Shown here: positions 23,690 to 36,038 of the stretch, piece by piece
How the letters are laid out: each line of letters begins with the position of its first letter
How positions within the stretch are numbered: the stretch's first letter is position 1
Origin: Gonocerus acuteangulatus
Taxonomy: Eukaryota > Arthropoda > Insecta > Hemiptera > Coreidae
Direction: 5' to 3'
DNA: 64,000 nucleotides
NCBI GenBank assembly: GCA_946811695.1
Contig: OX328125.1
Coordinates: 44,408,586-44,472,585, forward strand
Notes under the pieces: generated by a model
What the model saw: the letters and a program-made list of their open reading frames with translations, nothing else
What the model was told of the DNA's origin: nothing
The model's database searches: none
Made by a program: the position numbers and the translations under genes

Positions 23690-23900
23690 ATTCTTAGCTA
23701 TATTGACACACTCTATAAACAGAAGCGTAAACTCCTTTTCAAATGGACCCCTTGTTATGATTGGTAAGGGGTAATGAACTAGCTGACAAGGCAGCAAATG
23801 AAGCTCATCAGCTAACCTAAACACATTTTAGTCCAATGCCAACACTACAGGAAGGAATTGAAAATCTCATTGTGTCAGATACCGACAACAAAATAATAGA
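23690..23900 (+). pseudogene. LINE RNase H remnant
   Basis: FKWTPCYDW, a stop, then GNELADKAANEAHQLT resembles the last RNase H motif (PGHxxxxGNExADxAA) of an I-type LINE. It is followed by FSPMPTLQEGIENL. Related DNA (TTTTAGTCCAATGC, ACTACAGGAAG) recurs at about 46683, so two relics of one family are present. Confidence 0.55.
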
Positions 23901-24121
23901 TAAAATAATTATAATTTATATAAAAACACGAAGGAAAAATACACATATAAAGAAAGAAAAATTTGGAAAAATTACTAAAATTGAAATAATAAAAAAATAT
24001 AGTTTTGCAGGTTATACATGATTGTATACAAATTACGGGATTATAGTATGCACATCATTTAAGAAATAAATAATCAATTAGTAATGAGTGGGGAAAAAGA
24101 GAAAAAAAAATCATACAAAAT

Positions 24122-24211
24122 TCACAAGCAACACTCATGCATTATGACTCTTAACCAAATATAGGTGCAACGCTCATGAACTATGTCTGTTAACCAAATA
24201 TAGGTGACACA
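24122..24211. repeat. Two-unit tandem repeat
   Basis: About 46 bp containing AACCAAATATAGGTG and CTCATG is repeated twice in tandem with several substitutions. No function is suggested. Confidence 0.6.
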
Positions 24212-25557
24212 AAAAACAATTGGGGTATTATAATCTTGAAGTTTTTTCCCCAAAAAGTCAAACATTACAAAACTGAAACTATCTCTAACACATGGTTAGA
24301 TTTTGATAAAATTTGGCGTAATAATACATTCCCTAAAACGAAAGCTCAGGTTTGAATATTAGCAATCAGGTTTGATTGGTAGCTATCCGGCTATCAGAAC
24401 CCTGTTTTATTAGCGAAGTTCGCACAAAAAGCATACTTCTGACGTTTTGGTTTGCTCTTTGGCAGCAGAAGAAGTGGCATATCAAAGGACCTGTGTTTAC
24501 ATTATTTTTACTTACTCTCAACTAAATTTTGCATGAAATAATAAACTATGATCAATTTGTTCACGACGTACCTTTGTTTACGTAATATGCACTTTAAAAA
24601 ATTGTTTTATAGCCTACTGTCATGATGTACAATGAATTTTACTGTTGTGATTATTCCCGTTTGTAATTTTGTATATTTTTTTTTAGCTGAAGAAGGCTGC
24701 CTAAGAGCATGCTTCTAATCATAGTCTCTTAAAAATATAATCCTTTTGTAAAGTTGTAATTTGTGATTACTGCACCTAAATTTTACTCACACACCACATC
24801 GAGGACTCATTATTACTAGAAATAAGAATGGAGCATTGTTTCGCTCGTGTCGAATCACGGTATAGCAGATGGAATGTTACTGGATGTGGAGAGAAAGCCG
24901 ATTCTGGGTCCCATCAAAATCTCATCAACTCCCACACATCCGACCATACACTGAATCCAGAATGAGTTCATTAATCTTAGAATTAACCAGTCGCAGCTGT
25001 TCTCCAGGATTTGATGACTCCTATGTTCTGAAAGGTGATAAAGTAGACAGCCTACATGTTCTAGGATGAACAACGCTGTACAGATGTGGGGGTGTGTTTA
25101 ATTCGGAACATCATCTCTTCGGAATAGACTCTACATCCACAAATAGACTTCACCAGAGCTATTTATATGCTGTTCAAATAATAGATGGACCCAATGATGT
25201 GCTTTAGCGCGTTTCCTGCCACCTTTCATAAGTAGGAAACCCATTTATTGGGCCATGAATCCGCTCATGACGCAATCCGGACGTGCCAACTAGAAAATTT
25301 CACATTTGAGGACCCATAGATCACGAAAATAACGGCGCTTCAAATGTGAATATATTTGTCTGTTTGCCCTCTATGTGGCTAAAAAATGAACAACATTTTT
25401 ATGAAATTTGGTAGAAAAATACTTTGAATGATTCTAAAGGTTATATTTATTAATTAGCAGAAGCCGCCCATCGCAACATAGTTTTTGGACGACATTCGTG
25501 CAAAACCAAATTGTAAGGATTACGTTTTTGCAGCCATAGGCTTGTAGGTACAACTTT
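24212..25557. other. AT-rich DNA, no recognised gene
   Basis: A possible degenerate PLE-tail word (GCTGAAGAAGGCTGCC) is near 24688. Small frames at 24855-25073 on both strands have no recognisable domain. Confidence 0.5.
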
Positions 25558-25678
25558 TTAGCACTTTCCTCCGAAGGAAAGTAGCTATTGAGGTTGGACT
25601 CATGACGGAATTTTTGAAAAATTTCTTCAAATCTTTATCGATCCTACCTAGTAGACACCGAAAATGACCCCCGTTAAA

Positions 25679-25721
<43 letters not shown>

Positions 25722-26785
25722 TATATATATATATATGTGTCTGTTAACACGATAGCGGCCAGAGTTTTTGTTTTTTCGTCACGAAACTTGGTATATAGCA
25801 TTCAATTAGCAAACGATTGAACGAGTTCGTTAACCACCAAAATCGGTCCACCGGAAGGGGGGGTTTACCCCGAACCCAAAACACTAATTTGACCATTTCA
25901 GCCGTAATATTTGTTATATTTCAACGAAACTTGGTATTCGTACTGGTAATATAGAGAGAAAAGTGAGATATAAAAATAAACTAAATCGGTTCATACGGAG
26001 GGGGGGGGGGGGGTTTACTCCGGACCGACAATACCAATTCGCCACTACCAGCCGTGATTTTAGGTGTATTTCGACGAAACTCGGTATTCGTAGTGGTAAT
26101 CCACAGGTAAATATGTGATGTAAAAATAAACTAAATCGGTTCATTAGGAGGGGGGGCTTACTCCAGACCCACAATACCAATTCGCCACTACCAACCGTGA
26201 TTTTTGGTACATTTCGACGAAACTCGGTATTCGTAGTGGTAATCTACAGGTAAATATGTGTTGTAAAAATAAACTAAATCGGTTCATTAAAAGGGGGGGG
26301 GTTTACTCCGGACCCAAATTCCTAATATACTCATACCAGTCGTAATTTCTGCTGTATTGTAACGAAACGCGGTATACGTCGTGCGTAACTCATGAGAAAA
26401 AAGTGTTGTAAAAATGAGCTGAATCGGTCAATCGGAAAGGGGGGTTTATTTTGTAATATACTTCAATAAAAAAGCCATCCAGACATAGGTTCACAAAGGC
26501 GCCGCAAGGAGCGCGAGAGGGACTGTATCCGGTTCCTGCGTTAGATCAAAATACGATAATATGAGGATTTTGTATTTATTACGTAGTGTAGTAGGTACCA
26601 TGTGTAAACATAACTCTGGAAGCAAATTAATAATTTATCAGTTACTCATTACAAAATTAAAAGAGAACTATTCATGTTTTTATTTTATTTATGTAGGATA
26701 TTTTAAGCAAATTGTTCTGGAAAGCAGTCTACACTACCCAAATTCTGAGGAAAGTGCTTAGTTATGCAGCTCCTGCGTGACGGAC
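25558..26785 (-). mobile_element. Helentron-like non-autonomous element, copy 2
   Basis: This is an inverted copy of the family described at 14917. The 3' hairpin end lies at 25558-25580, the (TA)n tract at 25681-25738, three tandem units follow (each with a G-homopolymer next to the GTTTACTCC block), and the GTCCGTCACG start is at 26785. A long G run near 26003-26013 is polymorphic between copies. The 5' body contains an open frame of about 66 codons also seen in the other copies. It is AT-rich with no domain and is probably not coding. Confidence 0.85.
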
Positions 26786-28239
26786 TTTGTTGGTTATTTA
26801 ACGTGATGAAACGAATTAAACCACTTTTACAGCAATATTCGAAACCGTTTTCGAGAAATGATAACAATAATAGTTTTCCTAACTATTTAGCTTTAATAAC
26901 TAATTTTCAGTTCAGGATACTTAGGAATGATGGACTAATTTTAAAATGTTTCTAGATGTTATATATTCGTACAAAGAAAAGGAATTCAAATTTTATTAAC
27001 GTTGGGATGTTTTAGGAAAAAAAAATATTATTTTAACAGACATGAGCATTTTTGGGATTTTCATAAATGTCTTAAAAACGGTTAAGAATTCGTGGTAACT
27101 GGACAGTGTCCAATCGAAAGTTTGTTACATGTTTTACAAAAACAGTTCGACGGGACGACCTCATGTGGAAAAAATAAGAGCTTAAATCGTCTAAAATGTT
27201 GGTATCTTTGCTTTGAACTTTTCTATACGTTCGCCTTTCTCGAAGTTTTATTGGTTCTTGTTTTTATAATTGACAAAAGCATTAAAATGAATTTGCTAGT
27301 AAAACAAGATGCCGCCGTCTGGGATGAGTTCGTACAGGTCGTACGAGTTCGGACAACAGCGCAGGAAATCTCGTGACCTTGAGCAAGTTTTTCACTAGGG
27401 TCATAATTGGCTAGAGAAATACGATGGATATTGCAATTTTTTCCCAAACAGTTAAGCCAGAATTGCCGTGAGAAGAACTTTGAAGTGAGTATCGTATATT
27501 TTAATGTGAGTTCTAATTTCCATGATTTTCGAAATGATAGAAACGAACATCTGTGTAGGGGCTCTGTAAGTAATTAAACCCTAATTTTTCATATTGTACG
27601 GATTGGTGGAGGGTCTTTTGACATGAGGAAGGTAGAGGTGAGGTTTGTATAGCCGAATCCCATATGGGCTAACACAAAATTTGGAGTTAGTTTGTTTTGT
27701 TTTACCTCATTAAAGGGAAGTTTGCAATTTCATCCAATTCAAGTCTTTTGAATAGGTTGTTTAATAACTTTTTGTAACTTTATGGAATGGCATTCTTTCT
27801 CTAATTGGTTTCCAAGGTATCGACCTGCTCATTTCTATTTATTCCATAATGTCCAGGAAATCAATGCGAACGCGACCTTTTGATTCTGCTGATCCTTTGA
27901 GGTTGTAATATAAATAAAGACCGTTATTTCCACACATCCAAAGTGCTAGAAACTTCTATTTGACAGTGCTTCCGTGTAGCAAATAACACAAGCAGAAATC
28001 TATTTTTCAGCTCCCTATTTTCCCAAGAGCGAAGATGTTCCCAGGCCTAAATGCGAAGATACCTATCCATCCTAGCATGGCCTGTGTAAATAACAACACC
28101 TTCTTTCGTTGCCTTGTGGAGGGAAAGCATTGGCTTTGTTCGATTTTCTTCCGCTTTGTTAGGAAAGAACTGAAACGACTCGACCTGAGGGTTGTAAAAA
28201 GTTCAACGGATTTCCAACTTCTGAAATGTATCCAACATA
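26786..28239. other. AT-rich DNA up to the scaffold gap, no recognised gene
   Basis: A stretch near 26800-27190 has CCGTTTTCGAGAAA and GTTCGACGGGACGACCTCA words. Degenerate echoes of them are seen near 34740-34870 and 41080-41260, suggesting an old dispersed repeat. Short frames at 27092-27447 are unassigned. Confidence 0.45.
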
Positions 28240-28439
28240 NNNNNNNNNNNNNNNNNNNNNNNNNNNNNNNNNNNNNNNNNNNNNNNNNNNNNNNNNNNNN
28301 NNNNNNNNNNNNNNNNNNNNNNNNNNNNNNNNNNNNNNNNNNNNNNNNNNNNNNNNNNNNNNNNNNNNNNNNNNNNNNNNNNNNNNNNNNNNNNNNNNNN
28401 NNNNNNNNNNNNNNNNNNNNNNNNNNNNNNNNNNNNNNN
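28240..28439. other. Assembly gap (200 N)
   Basis: Exactly 200 ambiguous bases, a round number typical of an unsized scaffold join. Reading frames spanning it are meaningless. Confidence 0.99.
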
Positions 28440-28620
28440 GCTCCCAGCCGTTCAGAATCTTGGTGGATCATTACAGTCCTGATGACGTATGTAATCAGTC
28501 ATTATACTCTTTGCTCAAAACTCTTACACAATACTACAGTCCAAAGGCAAGTACTCTCACTTCACGTATTATTTTTGCTAGTCGTTCAAGCGTCGATTCG
28601 CAGCTTCTCGAAGCAACCGG

Positions 28621-28992
28621 CTTGACCAAGAAAAGCGACTGCTGCAGTTCCTTTTCTCCTACAGAACATCACCTCAGAAGACAACAGGGAGGAGTCCAGG
28701 AGAAATACTATACGGGAGACGGCTGAAAACCACTTTCGATCTTCTAAAACCAGATCTTAAACGCACAGTCGAGGAAAATATCTGCAAGCAAAAATCTATC
28801 TATGATCGCAGATCCCGCCACTGTGAATTCAATGAAGAAGATTGTGTATGGGTCTTAAATACGTCTGGGAAAGGTTACAAAGAAGGCCTCATACTCCGAA
28901 AGACTGGAAGGTACTCCTATCTGGTAGAAGTTGAGGGAAGAGAAAGGAGAGTCCACACAGACCAACTCAAATCCAAACGTCCTGAGATTTAA
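28621..28992 (+). pseudogene. Ty3/gypsy Pol, integrase C-terminal fragment
   Basis: The 123-codon open frame reads LLQFLFSYRTSPQKTTGRSP, then a GRRL segment, a basic YDRRSRHCEF stretch, VWVLN and HTDQLKSKRP before TAA. This is the tail of a gypsy integrase: the end of the catalytic core (YR-TP--TTG-SP-E-L-G), then the SH3-like C-terminal domain. Upstream similarity is lost near 28615, and the 200-N gap lies just beyond, so most of Pol is deleted or unassembled. The stop lies 47 bp before the LTR, with a polypurine tract between, consistent with the natural end of Pol. Confidence 0.8.
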
Positions 28993-29028
28993 AGAAGCCT
29001 GTCAGCGCAAATTAAAAAAAAAAATATG

Positions 29029-29431
29029 CGGGGGAGAAGTGTAGCAACATCATATGTTAATTGTGTTTATCATATGTCAATTGTTTTCTATATATGTCAT
29101 TTGTTTTTCTATCATATGTTCTTATTAGTTCAACACACTCAGTTTTTCGGTTTATGTTTATTTTTTTAATTTTAATTTTACCGTCCGTTTATTATTAACT
29201 ACGAATTTTAGGACGGGTTATCTATAGGTTACCACCCTTTTCTAGCCAGGATAGGGGTGATGCCTTTTCTTTTTTCTAAAGAAAAGCCACCACCTCTAGA
29301 GGGAATCGAACCCACGACCTTTGGCACGGAGTGTTAAGTGCTCACGCCTTAACCCTCACGGCCATCGGGTCTCCGGTTTATGTTTATTATGTTCATACTG
29401 TAGTACATTCATTCAATAAAAATGTTGTTCA
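29029..29431 (+). repeat. Gypsy 3' polypurine tract and LTR (split by SINE)
   Basis: The purine run GCGGGGGAGAAG (about 29028-29039) directly precedes TGTAGCAACATC, the LTR start at 29040. The LTR contains several ATCATATGT words, an AATAAA near 29415, and ends about 29431 (TGTTGTTCA, an imperfect inverse of the start). A SINE occupies 29163-29373 within it. Without the SINE and its duplication the LTR is about 165 bp. No 5' LTR is seen in the window. Confidence 0.65.
29163..29373 (-). mobile_element. tRNA-derived SINE with 15-bp target duplication
   Basis: On the minus strand it starts GAGACCCGATGGCCGTGAGG (A box in a tRNA-Leu/Ser-like context). It has the B box GTGGGTTCGATTCCC and a body with GGCTTTTCTTTAG and CATCACCCC, and ends in an A-rich tail. 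CGGTTTATGTTTATT at 29148-29162 is repeated exactly at 29374-29388. That is a clean target duplication, showing LINE-mediated insertion into the gypsy LTR. Confidence 0.88.
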
Positions 29432-30310
29432 AAGTTTATATAAAGTGTATCTTTCAGATATAGTTATGGATATTAAATCTGATACCTGGAGAGTAGATTT
29501 GATACCCTTATCTTACATATTATTTTTCCTGAATCCATTATATCTAAGGATACATATCAAATGTTACATGTTGGCCTTTATTGTGGAGCATTTTTACGTT
29601 CGAAAAATCTTATATGGTTAGATGGATTTGGTATAGTTTATGAAATGGCTTTTTAAAGCAGTTGACTCAGTTTAAATCATTATCAATTTGTTTCTGGAGA
29701 ATTCGAATGATGAAGAGCATAAGCTAGTGCATGTAAGTCTGCAGAAAATATTGAACAGTATGTATTTAAATGAGGCAGGGCCAGTCTTTATGCAGCTAAA
29801 TCTTGGTATTTTGACCTATCTGTTTATAATATCAATGGATGTAACGAGCTAACATTGCCCGGCTTTGAAACCATATAACACAAATAAAAGTGTACTGGTT
29901 TTGATAAAGTCCAGGTAGAATGAATGGTCGAGTTGTTGGCTCTCCTGAGCAAATATTTCAGTCACTGTCGGGGACATTTATGATTTCAGGTATTTTCTGT
30001 TGATCCCCCGTTAAGAATTACGCGTGGAAAAGGGCGCACTGCATCGTTACAGTGAGTATTGAACATAAAAATGGCAAAGCACTTTTTAAAAATGTATTTA
30101 TTTCAGATTCAGACGTGTACACTTTCCTAGATATTGAGAGGAACTGTAAAATGGGGTTACATTATTACAGCGTGGGGAAATTATTATAAGATGCTTAATA
30201 AAGCCTATTTATACCTGTCGATAAAATCGAGAGTATTCGTTATTTCAAGCAGTTTCTCTTTCTAATTGTTCAGCTATCAGGTTTATCAGTCGGTTTTCGC
30301 AAAACAACTC
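29432..30310. other. AT-rich DNA, no recognised gene
   Basis: I see nothing identifiable. Confidence 0.55.
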
Positions 30311-30981
30311 AGGGTGCATCTACATTGGCCCCGATCCTATCCGATAGCCACCGAGTGTCAGAAGGTAAACAAACACAAGCTTCTCAATAGAGGTGTCTAC
30401 ATTGGTCCCGACCCGATCCGATCAGATCCGATGACTACCGATTCTCGGCCGTTCAAACTTGTTAGTTTCTAAACCGATGTCGGACGAGCGACGCAAAGTG
30501 GTGCCAAACGACATATTGTGTTTCGAAAACGTCTACAACCTCTACATCTTATCTGATTTATATGCATATTTTTTAAAATAAAAGCTCCGTCTAGTCACAT
30601 TTTTGTTTGTTTTCTCTCTTGTTGATTAAATTACGTAGAATAATGTTTATAATTTTCCATTTATTATCACCTTCTAGCAACCTTCTCATGAAGTATTTAA
30701 AAAAATGAATAATAATGCTTCTCTTAGCGCAGTGTAAGAGTTAAAAATTTACTGGTGCACTAAGATTTTTATTCAGAACTGATATATTTACGGAAGACTG
30801 ATTGGCCTTTCAACTCCTTCTTATCTCCACCAAGGTAATCGAAGATTTCTATGCTTATTTCTTAAATTAATTACTTATTTTCACTTCAATACGAGTTCAT
30901 TACTAACGAGTTGTGACTAGATCGGATCAGTCAAACGTTATCGGATGGGATCGAGAGAAATACGGGTGCAAAGTAGGTGCA
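30311..30981 (+). mobile_element. TIR element (MITE family X), copy A
   Basis: The left end has GGTGCATCTACATTGGCCCC and, 80 bp in, AGGTGTCTACATTGGTCCCG. The right end read inward is CTGCACCTACTTTGCACCCG. CGATCCGAT words cluster inside both ends. Copy B at 35642-36241 is the same element inverted, sharing interior words such as AAGAGAAG and a GTGTAAC hairpin region. The superfamily is unresolved: the CTACATTGGTCC ends are reminiscent of PIF/Harbinger, but no duplication is clear. Confidence 0.6.
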
Positions 30982-31984
30982 GTCTACGACGTACATTCGA
31001 TTGTCGGCGGGGTTATAATGATCCATCTAATGTTGAAATCAATTTTATACACAGGAAAAAAAAAACAACAAATATTTGGCCTGAAGTGACGTTACTTAAG
31101 CTTGTTTTAACTATTTCTGTATGTTTACTTTCGCAGTTGAATGATTTGACATTTGCGTTGTCAAAGAGATTATAAAAACTTATGGTTGGCAAGGAGTGAC
31201 CTCGCATCCGAATTTATCACTGAATGTTTCGCTCCTGATAATACTTTCCAGAAATAGTTCCTTCAAGACGCTTTACTGAAAATTGAAAATATTTGCACAT
31301 AATTGCTATATAAAACTCTACGATTTGCGTTTAAGTTCCCATATTAAATTAGCCATGAAATGAGAACTAGAATTGAAGCAACTGCAGAATTTTGAGGATT
31401 GCCTGTAAGAGTCCGATGAAGCTGGTGGTTTAATATCGAGGATTGTGTAAAGTCAAGCCAACAAACCTTGTTGTTGTGGATTGGAGAGGGTTGTTAATCC
31501 AAGCCTCGCCAATCCGGCTTTATTGGAGAGTTAAGAGGTTTCGCCTGAAATGAGTAGCCTTTCTACATTCATAGCTCCCGACATTCATTGTCGGATTCTC
31601 ATTCTTGAGGTTTGAATGCTTCGTTCGGTATTACTCATTAGAGTAGTACTTTTTGATAATATTTCCTTGTTTTTTTTTTTAGAAATATGCATGTATTAAT
31701 TCAGAATGTAACAATGTAAAAATACATCTCAAGTAAATTGTTCAATGTAAATGTGTCTTGAAGCTCGTGAGAAGCCAAGCTGCACAATTGCAGTACCCAC
31801 AAGGCAGAGTGATTACAATCTGGATGAACTAGTCCTGGAGCTGATCTCAAAGCCAATTACGCTTCAGACGGTATACATGGTTATTTGGGATGAGGTGTGA
31901 TGATAGGGAGTTTTTTAAAGAATTAGGATGGCCGGAATTCTATAATAGAATTTCATTGATAAGGGTATAAAGAATGGAAGGTTG
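30982..31984. other. AT-rich DNA, no recognised gene
   Basis: No feature that I can support. Confidence 0.5.
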
Positions 31985-32100
31985 GTTATTTTATGGAGAA
32001 TTCTAGACTGAATGGATTTTGTAGGCGTTGAAGGGCTTTTTGGTTCCCCAGACTTCTATGCCATAAGTCCATTTTATTCGGAGTATTGTCATGTGAAAGA
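31985..32100 (-). pseudogene. LINE reverse-transcriptase thumb remnant
   Basis: On the minus strand ILRIKWTYGIEVWGTKKP, then a frame change to ALQRLQNPFSL, matches the WTYGIQLWG...IQRFQ segment after the RT fingers/palm in Jockey/CR1-like LINEs. Only about 40 codons remain. Confidence 0.6.
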
Positions 32101-32136
32101 GTGTTATATTTTTATGCGTAGGGTCTGATCATCGGT

Positions 32137-32426
32137 CAAGTAATATACATCATACCATGTTCGTCTGGAAAGAACTACATAGGACAAAGTGGAAAACTGA
32201 TTTCTACAAGATTTCACATTAAAACCATAAAAAATACAAATATGAAAAGTGCAACAGATGCAGAACAAGTCGTTACTACGAATCACGCTATAGAATTTGA
32301 TATAACTACAGTTCTAGTCAAGGAATCTTCTGTGACAGTATCATTCGTAAAACTATCGAAATTGTGAAATATCCCCAAAATTTGGACAGAGCAGAAAAGA
32401 AGGGCCTACCAATCAGAGACCTGTAA
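32137..32426 (+). pseudogene. PLE GIY-YIG endonuclease remnant
   Basis: IYIIPCSSGKNYIGQSGKLI (from 32143) carries the GIY and YIG blocks of a PLE endonuclease. The conserved Arg lies in STRFHIK. After a frame change, IIRKTIEIVKYPQNLDRAEK and GLPI reproduce the Glu/Asn part of the domain (RE-IEI-K-P-N-NREEG). A stop follows at about 32424. It belongs to a different, older PLE family than the copies at 6916-10530. The hammerhead-like motif at 32498 sits just downstream. Confidence 0.75.
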
Positions 32427-32497
32427 AGACCGCCTACGACCCTTAATAGGCATGAATAGGGCACGGACTAAAAAACATATTCATTCTAAGAAGAATC

Positions 32498-32521
32498 CTG
32501 AGGAAGCCGGCCTGGCGAAAC
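32498..32521 (+). other. Hammerhead-like motif downstream of PLE endonuclease
   Basis: CTGAGGA, extra A, a short GCC/GGC stem, GAAAC, then GTGGGG. It lies about 70 nt after the PLE frame ends, the same place as the motif at 2329-2358. It has the same one-base insertion before stem II. Confidence 0.5.
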
Positions 32522-34369
32522 GTGGGGTATTATTACAATGATACGGACAGATCCAGAAGGCCTGAAAACATTAAGTTACAATGACCATGGAAGTCTACGA
32601 CAATTTGTTGTCAATTAACTTTTATTTATTTATTAATTTAATGATATTAAACTTCCGTAAAATAATTAAATTTTGTAATGTGCTTACATGACAGTTAAAA
32701 AAAAATAACGAGCGCCTGAACTAGCTGCCCCCTTGTCTCTTCGGGCGAGATGTCTAGGGATAGCCGTATCCCATTCCTCAACCAGCAGCAAAAGGAAGTA
32801 CTGGAGCTGGAAAAGGGACGAGAGAACTGCAGACACTCTAGGAGCTTGTTGGGAGAAGATAACCTCCGTTATCACTCCCTTGTATTGCTGAAAGCAGATC
32901 GCGGAGCCACATCCTGCTCAACCGTCGTGGTGGAGAATAGGTATGGTTGGGAGTGAACAGTGACTAGACAACAGGTTCTACGAGAATTAATAAGAATAGA
33001 GTTTTCAATTATTGCTTAAGTACTTAGCTTAATTATCCTAAGGGAACCGACTGGAGTGTTAAGAGGAAGATGATTGGGCCACAACTGTCCATTAACTTCT
33101 CCAGAGTCCAGCGATTGTTTGGAAATGGTTTAAGTTACTAGTGAAACAAATCTTGTGCTTTGAAATTCTCCTTCAGACTTCCCTCTTTACGATCTGCACC
33201 ACTTGGACTGGACCTCTAGACTTAGTGACTGATTGACTTAACCAGTCTGTAGAAATATCAAAACGTTTTGCATTTGTCTAATATCAGTTAAAAAAATCCA
33301 TTAAAATGATTTATCGTAACGAATTGTTTCCCAATTGATATTTGAAAGTATTGCTTGGTCTGAAACACCCTGTATGATTTTTATTCTTCAAAAATAGGCC
33401 TGAGTGTTAAACTAGGCTTAAATACATTAAATTGAGTCGAAAAATGTCTTGACCTTGAGTCATAATAAATACTGTATTAAATTAGTGTCGCAGAAAAAAC
33501 TTTTTTTGAAAGTGAAGTATAATAAATATTGCAGAAAGTACTTCCCGAATATAATTTAAAAAAAATAAATATTATTATTCTAATATATCAACTGTTTAAA
33601 AATAAATTCAAGTTTTTTTTTTTCTTATAATGGCGTGTCAACGCTTATATATTAACGCAACATTCCGTTGTGTGGTTATTTTATATTATAATTGTGCAAT
33701 AAGTATTAATGTGTGTACATTCTGATTAAATTGGTCTAAATAATCTTTTCATTTGCCCTCATTTAGTTCAAACGGAAAAAGAGAAATGCTCAATTAGGTA
33801 CTTGTAAAAAAAAAAATAATAATAATGAAAATGGTATTGGTTTGTTTAATCACATTTCTGAGCAAATTGTTGAAACGATTTAGCTGCGAAATATGCTTGG
33901 ATTAAGCATCTCCTGCGGGACCCACTTTTTTCTTTTTAATTTATATTGTTTTATTATTGTAAAAAATCTGTAAAGCCAGTATTATATCTTTTTTAAAGCT
34001 AAAAAATCGTGAAGTATTTAATTTTTTCTCAGTTCATTATTTCTTCGTCGAATAAAGTTTTATTCATTTTGTTCAGAGATAGTTTTCTCCTTCTTTTTTT
34101 CTCGTTATAATTTCAATGGCCCTTCAAAGTCTGAATTTTCTAAAGACTTCTTTCCAACAGTACCTTCAAAAGCACAAAATACAACATCCGGAACGAATTG
34201 TATTCTTTCATTTGGGTCAGACGCTAAAAAACAAGTTTTCCTATTTATTTTTTCCCCTATTACGTTGATTAGTTCTCCCCAGGATAGTTATTTTTTATTT
34301 AGTGTTGTTTTAATAGAACGTAAATATAAGTATTGTTTATTATGTTTGTTTTCAAATATAATTTCACTT
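32522..34369. other. AT-rich DNA, no recognised gene
   Basis: A less AT-rich stretch at 32720-32956 has a 68-codon frame starting MSRDSRIPFL that I cannot assign. The rest is featureless. Confidence 0.45.
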
Positions 34370-34475
34370 ACCACTCCGTGCCAAGGGTCGTGGGTTAGAT
34401 TCTCTCTATGGGGTTGTTCGTTAACCAACAAAAGCCGTCCACCGGAACATGGTTTGCAAGCAATCATATGCTTGC
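34370..34475 (+). repeat. SINE fragment (B-box part)
   Basis: CCACTCCGTGCCAAGGGTCG followed by TGGGTTAGATTCTCTC matches the B-box end of the SINE at 29163 with a few changes. The A-box half is missing. Confidence 0.55.
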
Positions 34476-35153
34476 AATTACTTGTTTTATAGGTTTCTTC
34501 ACGTAGGAAAACGAATGAAACCATTTTTAAAGCGATACCTGTAACCCTTTCCGAGCAAATTATAAAAACTGTTGTTAAATAAAGTTTTTGGTTTGGGTAC
34601 TTTGAATCATGGGATTCAGTTGAAACATTTTCTGCATGTTGAAATTTCATCAAAACTAATGTGTTGAAATTTTGGTTATGCTTGGATTTAAGGGAGGGTT
34701 AGAATAAAATATTATATTAACAGAGATTAAAAGTTTTGGGAACTACATATATTTTCCTAATATCTCGAAAAAGGTTGGTAAGCGGAAGGTTACCATTCGA
34801 AATCTTACTAAATGCCCTACAAAAAAGGTTCTGACGAAAGTTTTGATTAAGCGATGTCAATCGGAGAAAATGGAGCTTAAAACTAAGAAGTAATTGATTT
34901 TTTGGGATTTGACCCCGTTGCTAGCTCTAAGTAGCACTGTTCCCTTCTGGAGAATAGTGCCGGAGCTAATGTAGACGTTCTGCGCCATTTAATGGTTGCT
35001 CCGAATATCAAGCGAAGTTATATCCCGATCTCAGTACTGAATGCGTGACAAATAGACCGTCACATTGAGTTGTGGCCCTGGTCGTAGCAGTTTGCACCAC
35101 AAAACACTCTAGTTTCATGAATAGGGTCGAAGCTTTCCAGCAATTTATTGAAC
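34476..35153. other. AT-rich DNA, no recognised gene
   Basis: Nothing recognised apart from a faint echo of the dispersed repeat noted for 26800-27190. Confidence 0.5.
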
Positions 35154-35342
35154 GACGACATTGTGGCATCTCTTACTATTGTGAAGATTCAGATACCACG
35201 ACATGTGAAGATTCACATACCACAGACGACATTGTGGCATCTCTTACTATTGTGAAGATTCAGATACCACGACATGTGAAGATTCAGATACCACAGACGA
35301 CATTGTGGCATCTCTTACTATTGTGAAGATTCAGATACCACA
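35154..35342. repeat. 71-bp tandem repeat, ~2.6 units
   Basis: Units start GACGACATTGTGGCATCTCT at 35154, 35225 and 35296. The internal words GTGAAGATTCAGATACCAC are themselves repeated. The frame stays open across the units, but 71 is not a multiple of three, so coding is unlikely. Confidence 0.9.
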
Positions 35343-35641
35343 GTGTGCATACAAATATTAAATATTAAACTTGAAGGCATTATTTTAATAATACATCTAT
35401 CTAAACAAGGCTACCCACAAAAAGAAATACATTACTATGAAATTGTCCTTATTATAATGAACAGGCAGCTTTATTAGTACATCCCGAAGGACGTTGTTCT
35501 TTTATGACAGCATTTTTCTGTTTTTTGTTTCAATTCTTTGCCGAAGCTATCTACTACATGCCAAAAATGACCAAATATATGTGTTCAATGGGAATTTTAA
35601 TGTGGTTTTTGATTTCAGTGTACAAAAGATTACTTTTTGGA

Positions 35642-36006
35642 CTGCACCTACATTGGACCCGTATTTCTCCCTATTCGATCCAATTCGATTTCGTTTGGCC
35701 GACAACGGCCGACGTGAGTGCCTGCATTGGTCCAGATCCGAACCGATCTAATCTATTCACAGCTCCTCAGTAAAGAACTCGTAGTGAGAATGAGTGAAAA
35801 TAAGTGATTAATTTCAAGAAATCTTTCCTAACAAGCATAGTAACTTTCGATTACCTTGTTGGAGGTAGGAGTTACCAATCAATCTTCCGGAAGTATATCA
35901 GTCCCGAAATAATAAATCTTAGTGTAACAGTTAATTTTTAACTGTTACACTACGATAAGAGAAGTATTAGTATTCATATTTTAAAATAATTTATAAGAAA
36001 GATAGC

Positions 36007-36038
<32 letters not shown>

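Noticed and set aside
28007..28726. Frames of 154-196 codons spanning the N block
   Set aside because: Translation of unknown bases; only the part from 28621 has a recognisable domain.
29288..29373. tRNA-Leu/Ser gene on the minus strand
   Set aside because: The head of a SINE with an A tail and target duplication; cloverleaf pairing is incomplete.
35154..35342. CRISPR-like array
   Set aside because: Units are contiguous 71-bp tandem copies without distinct spacers, in a eukaryotic context.
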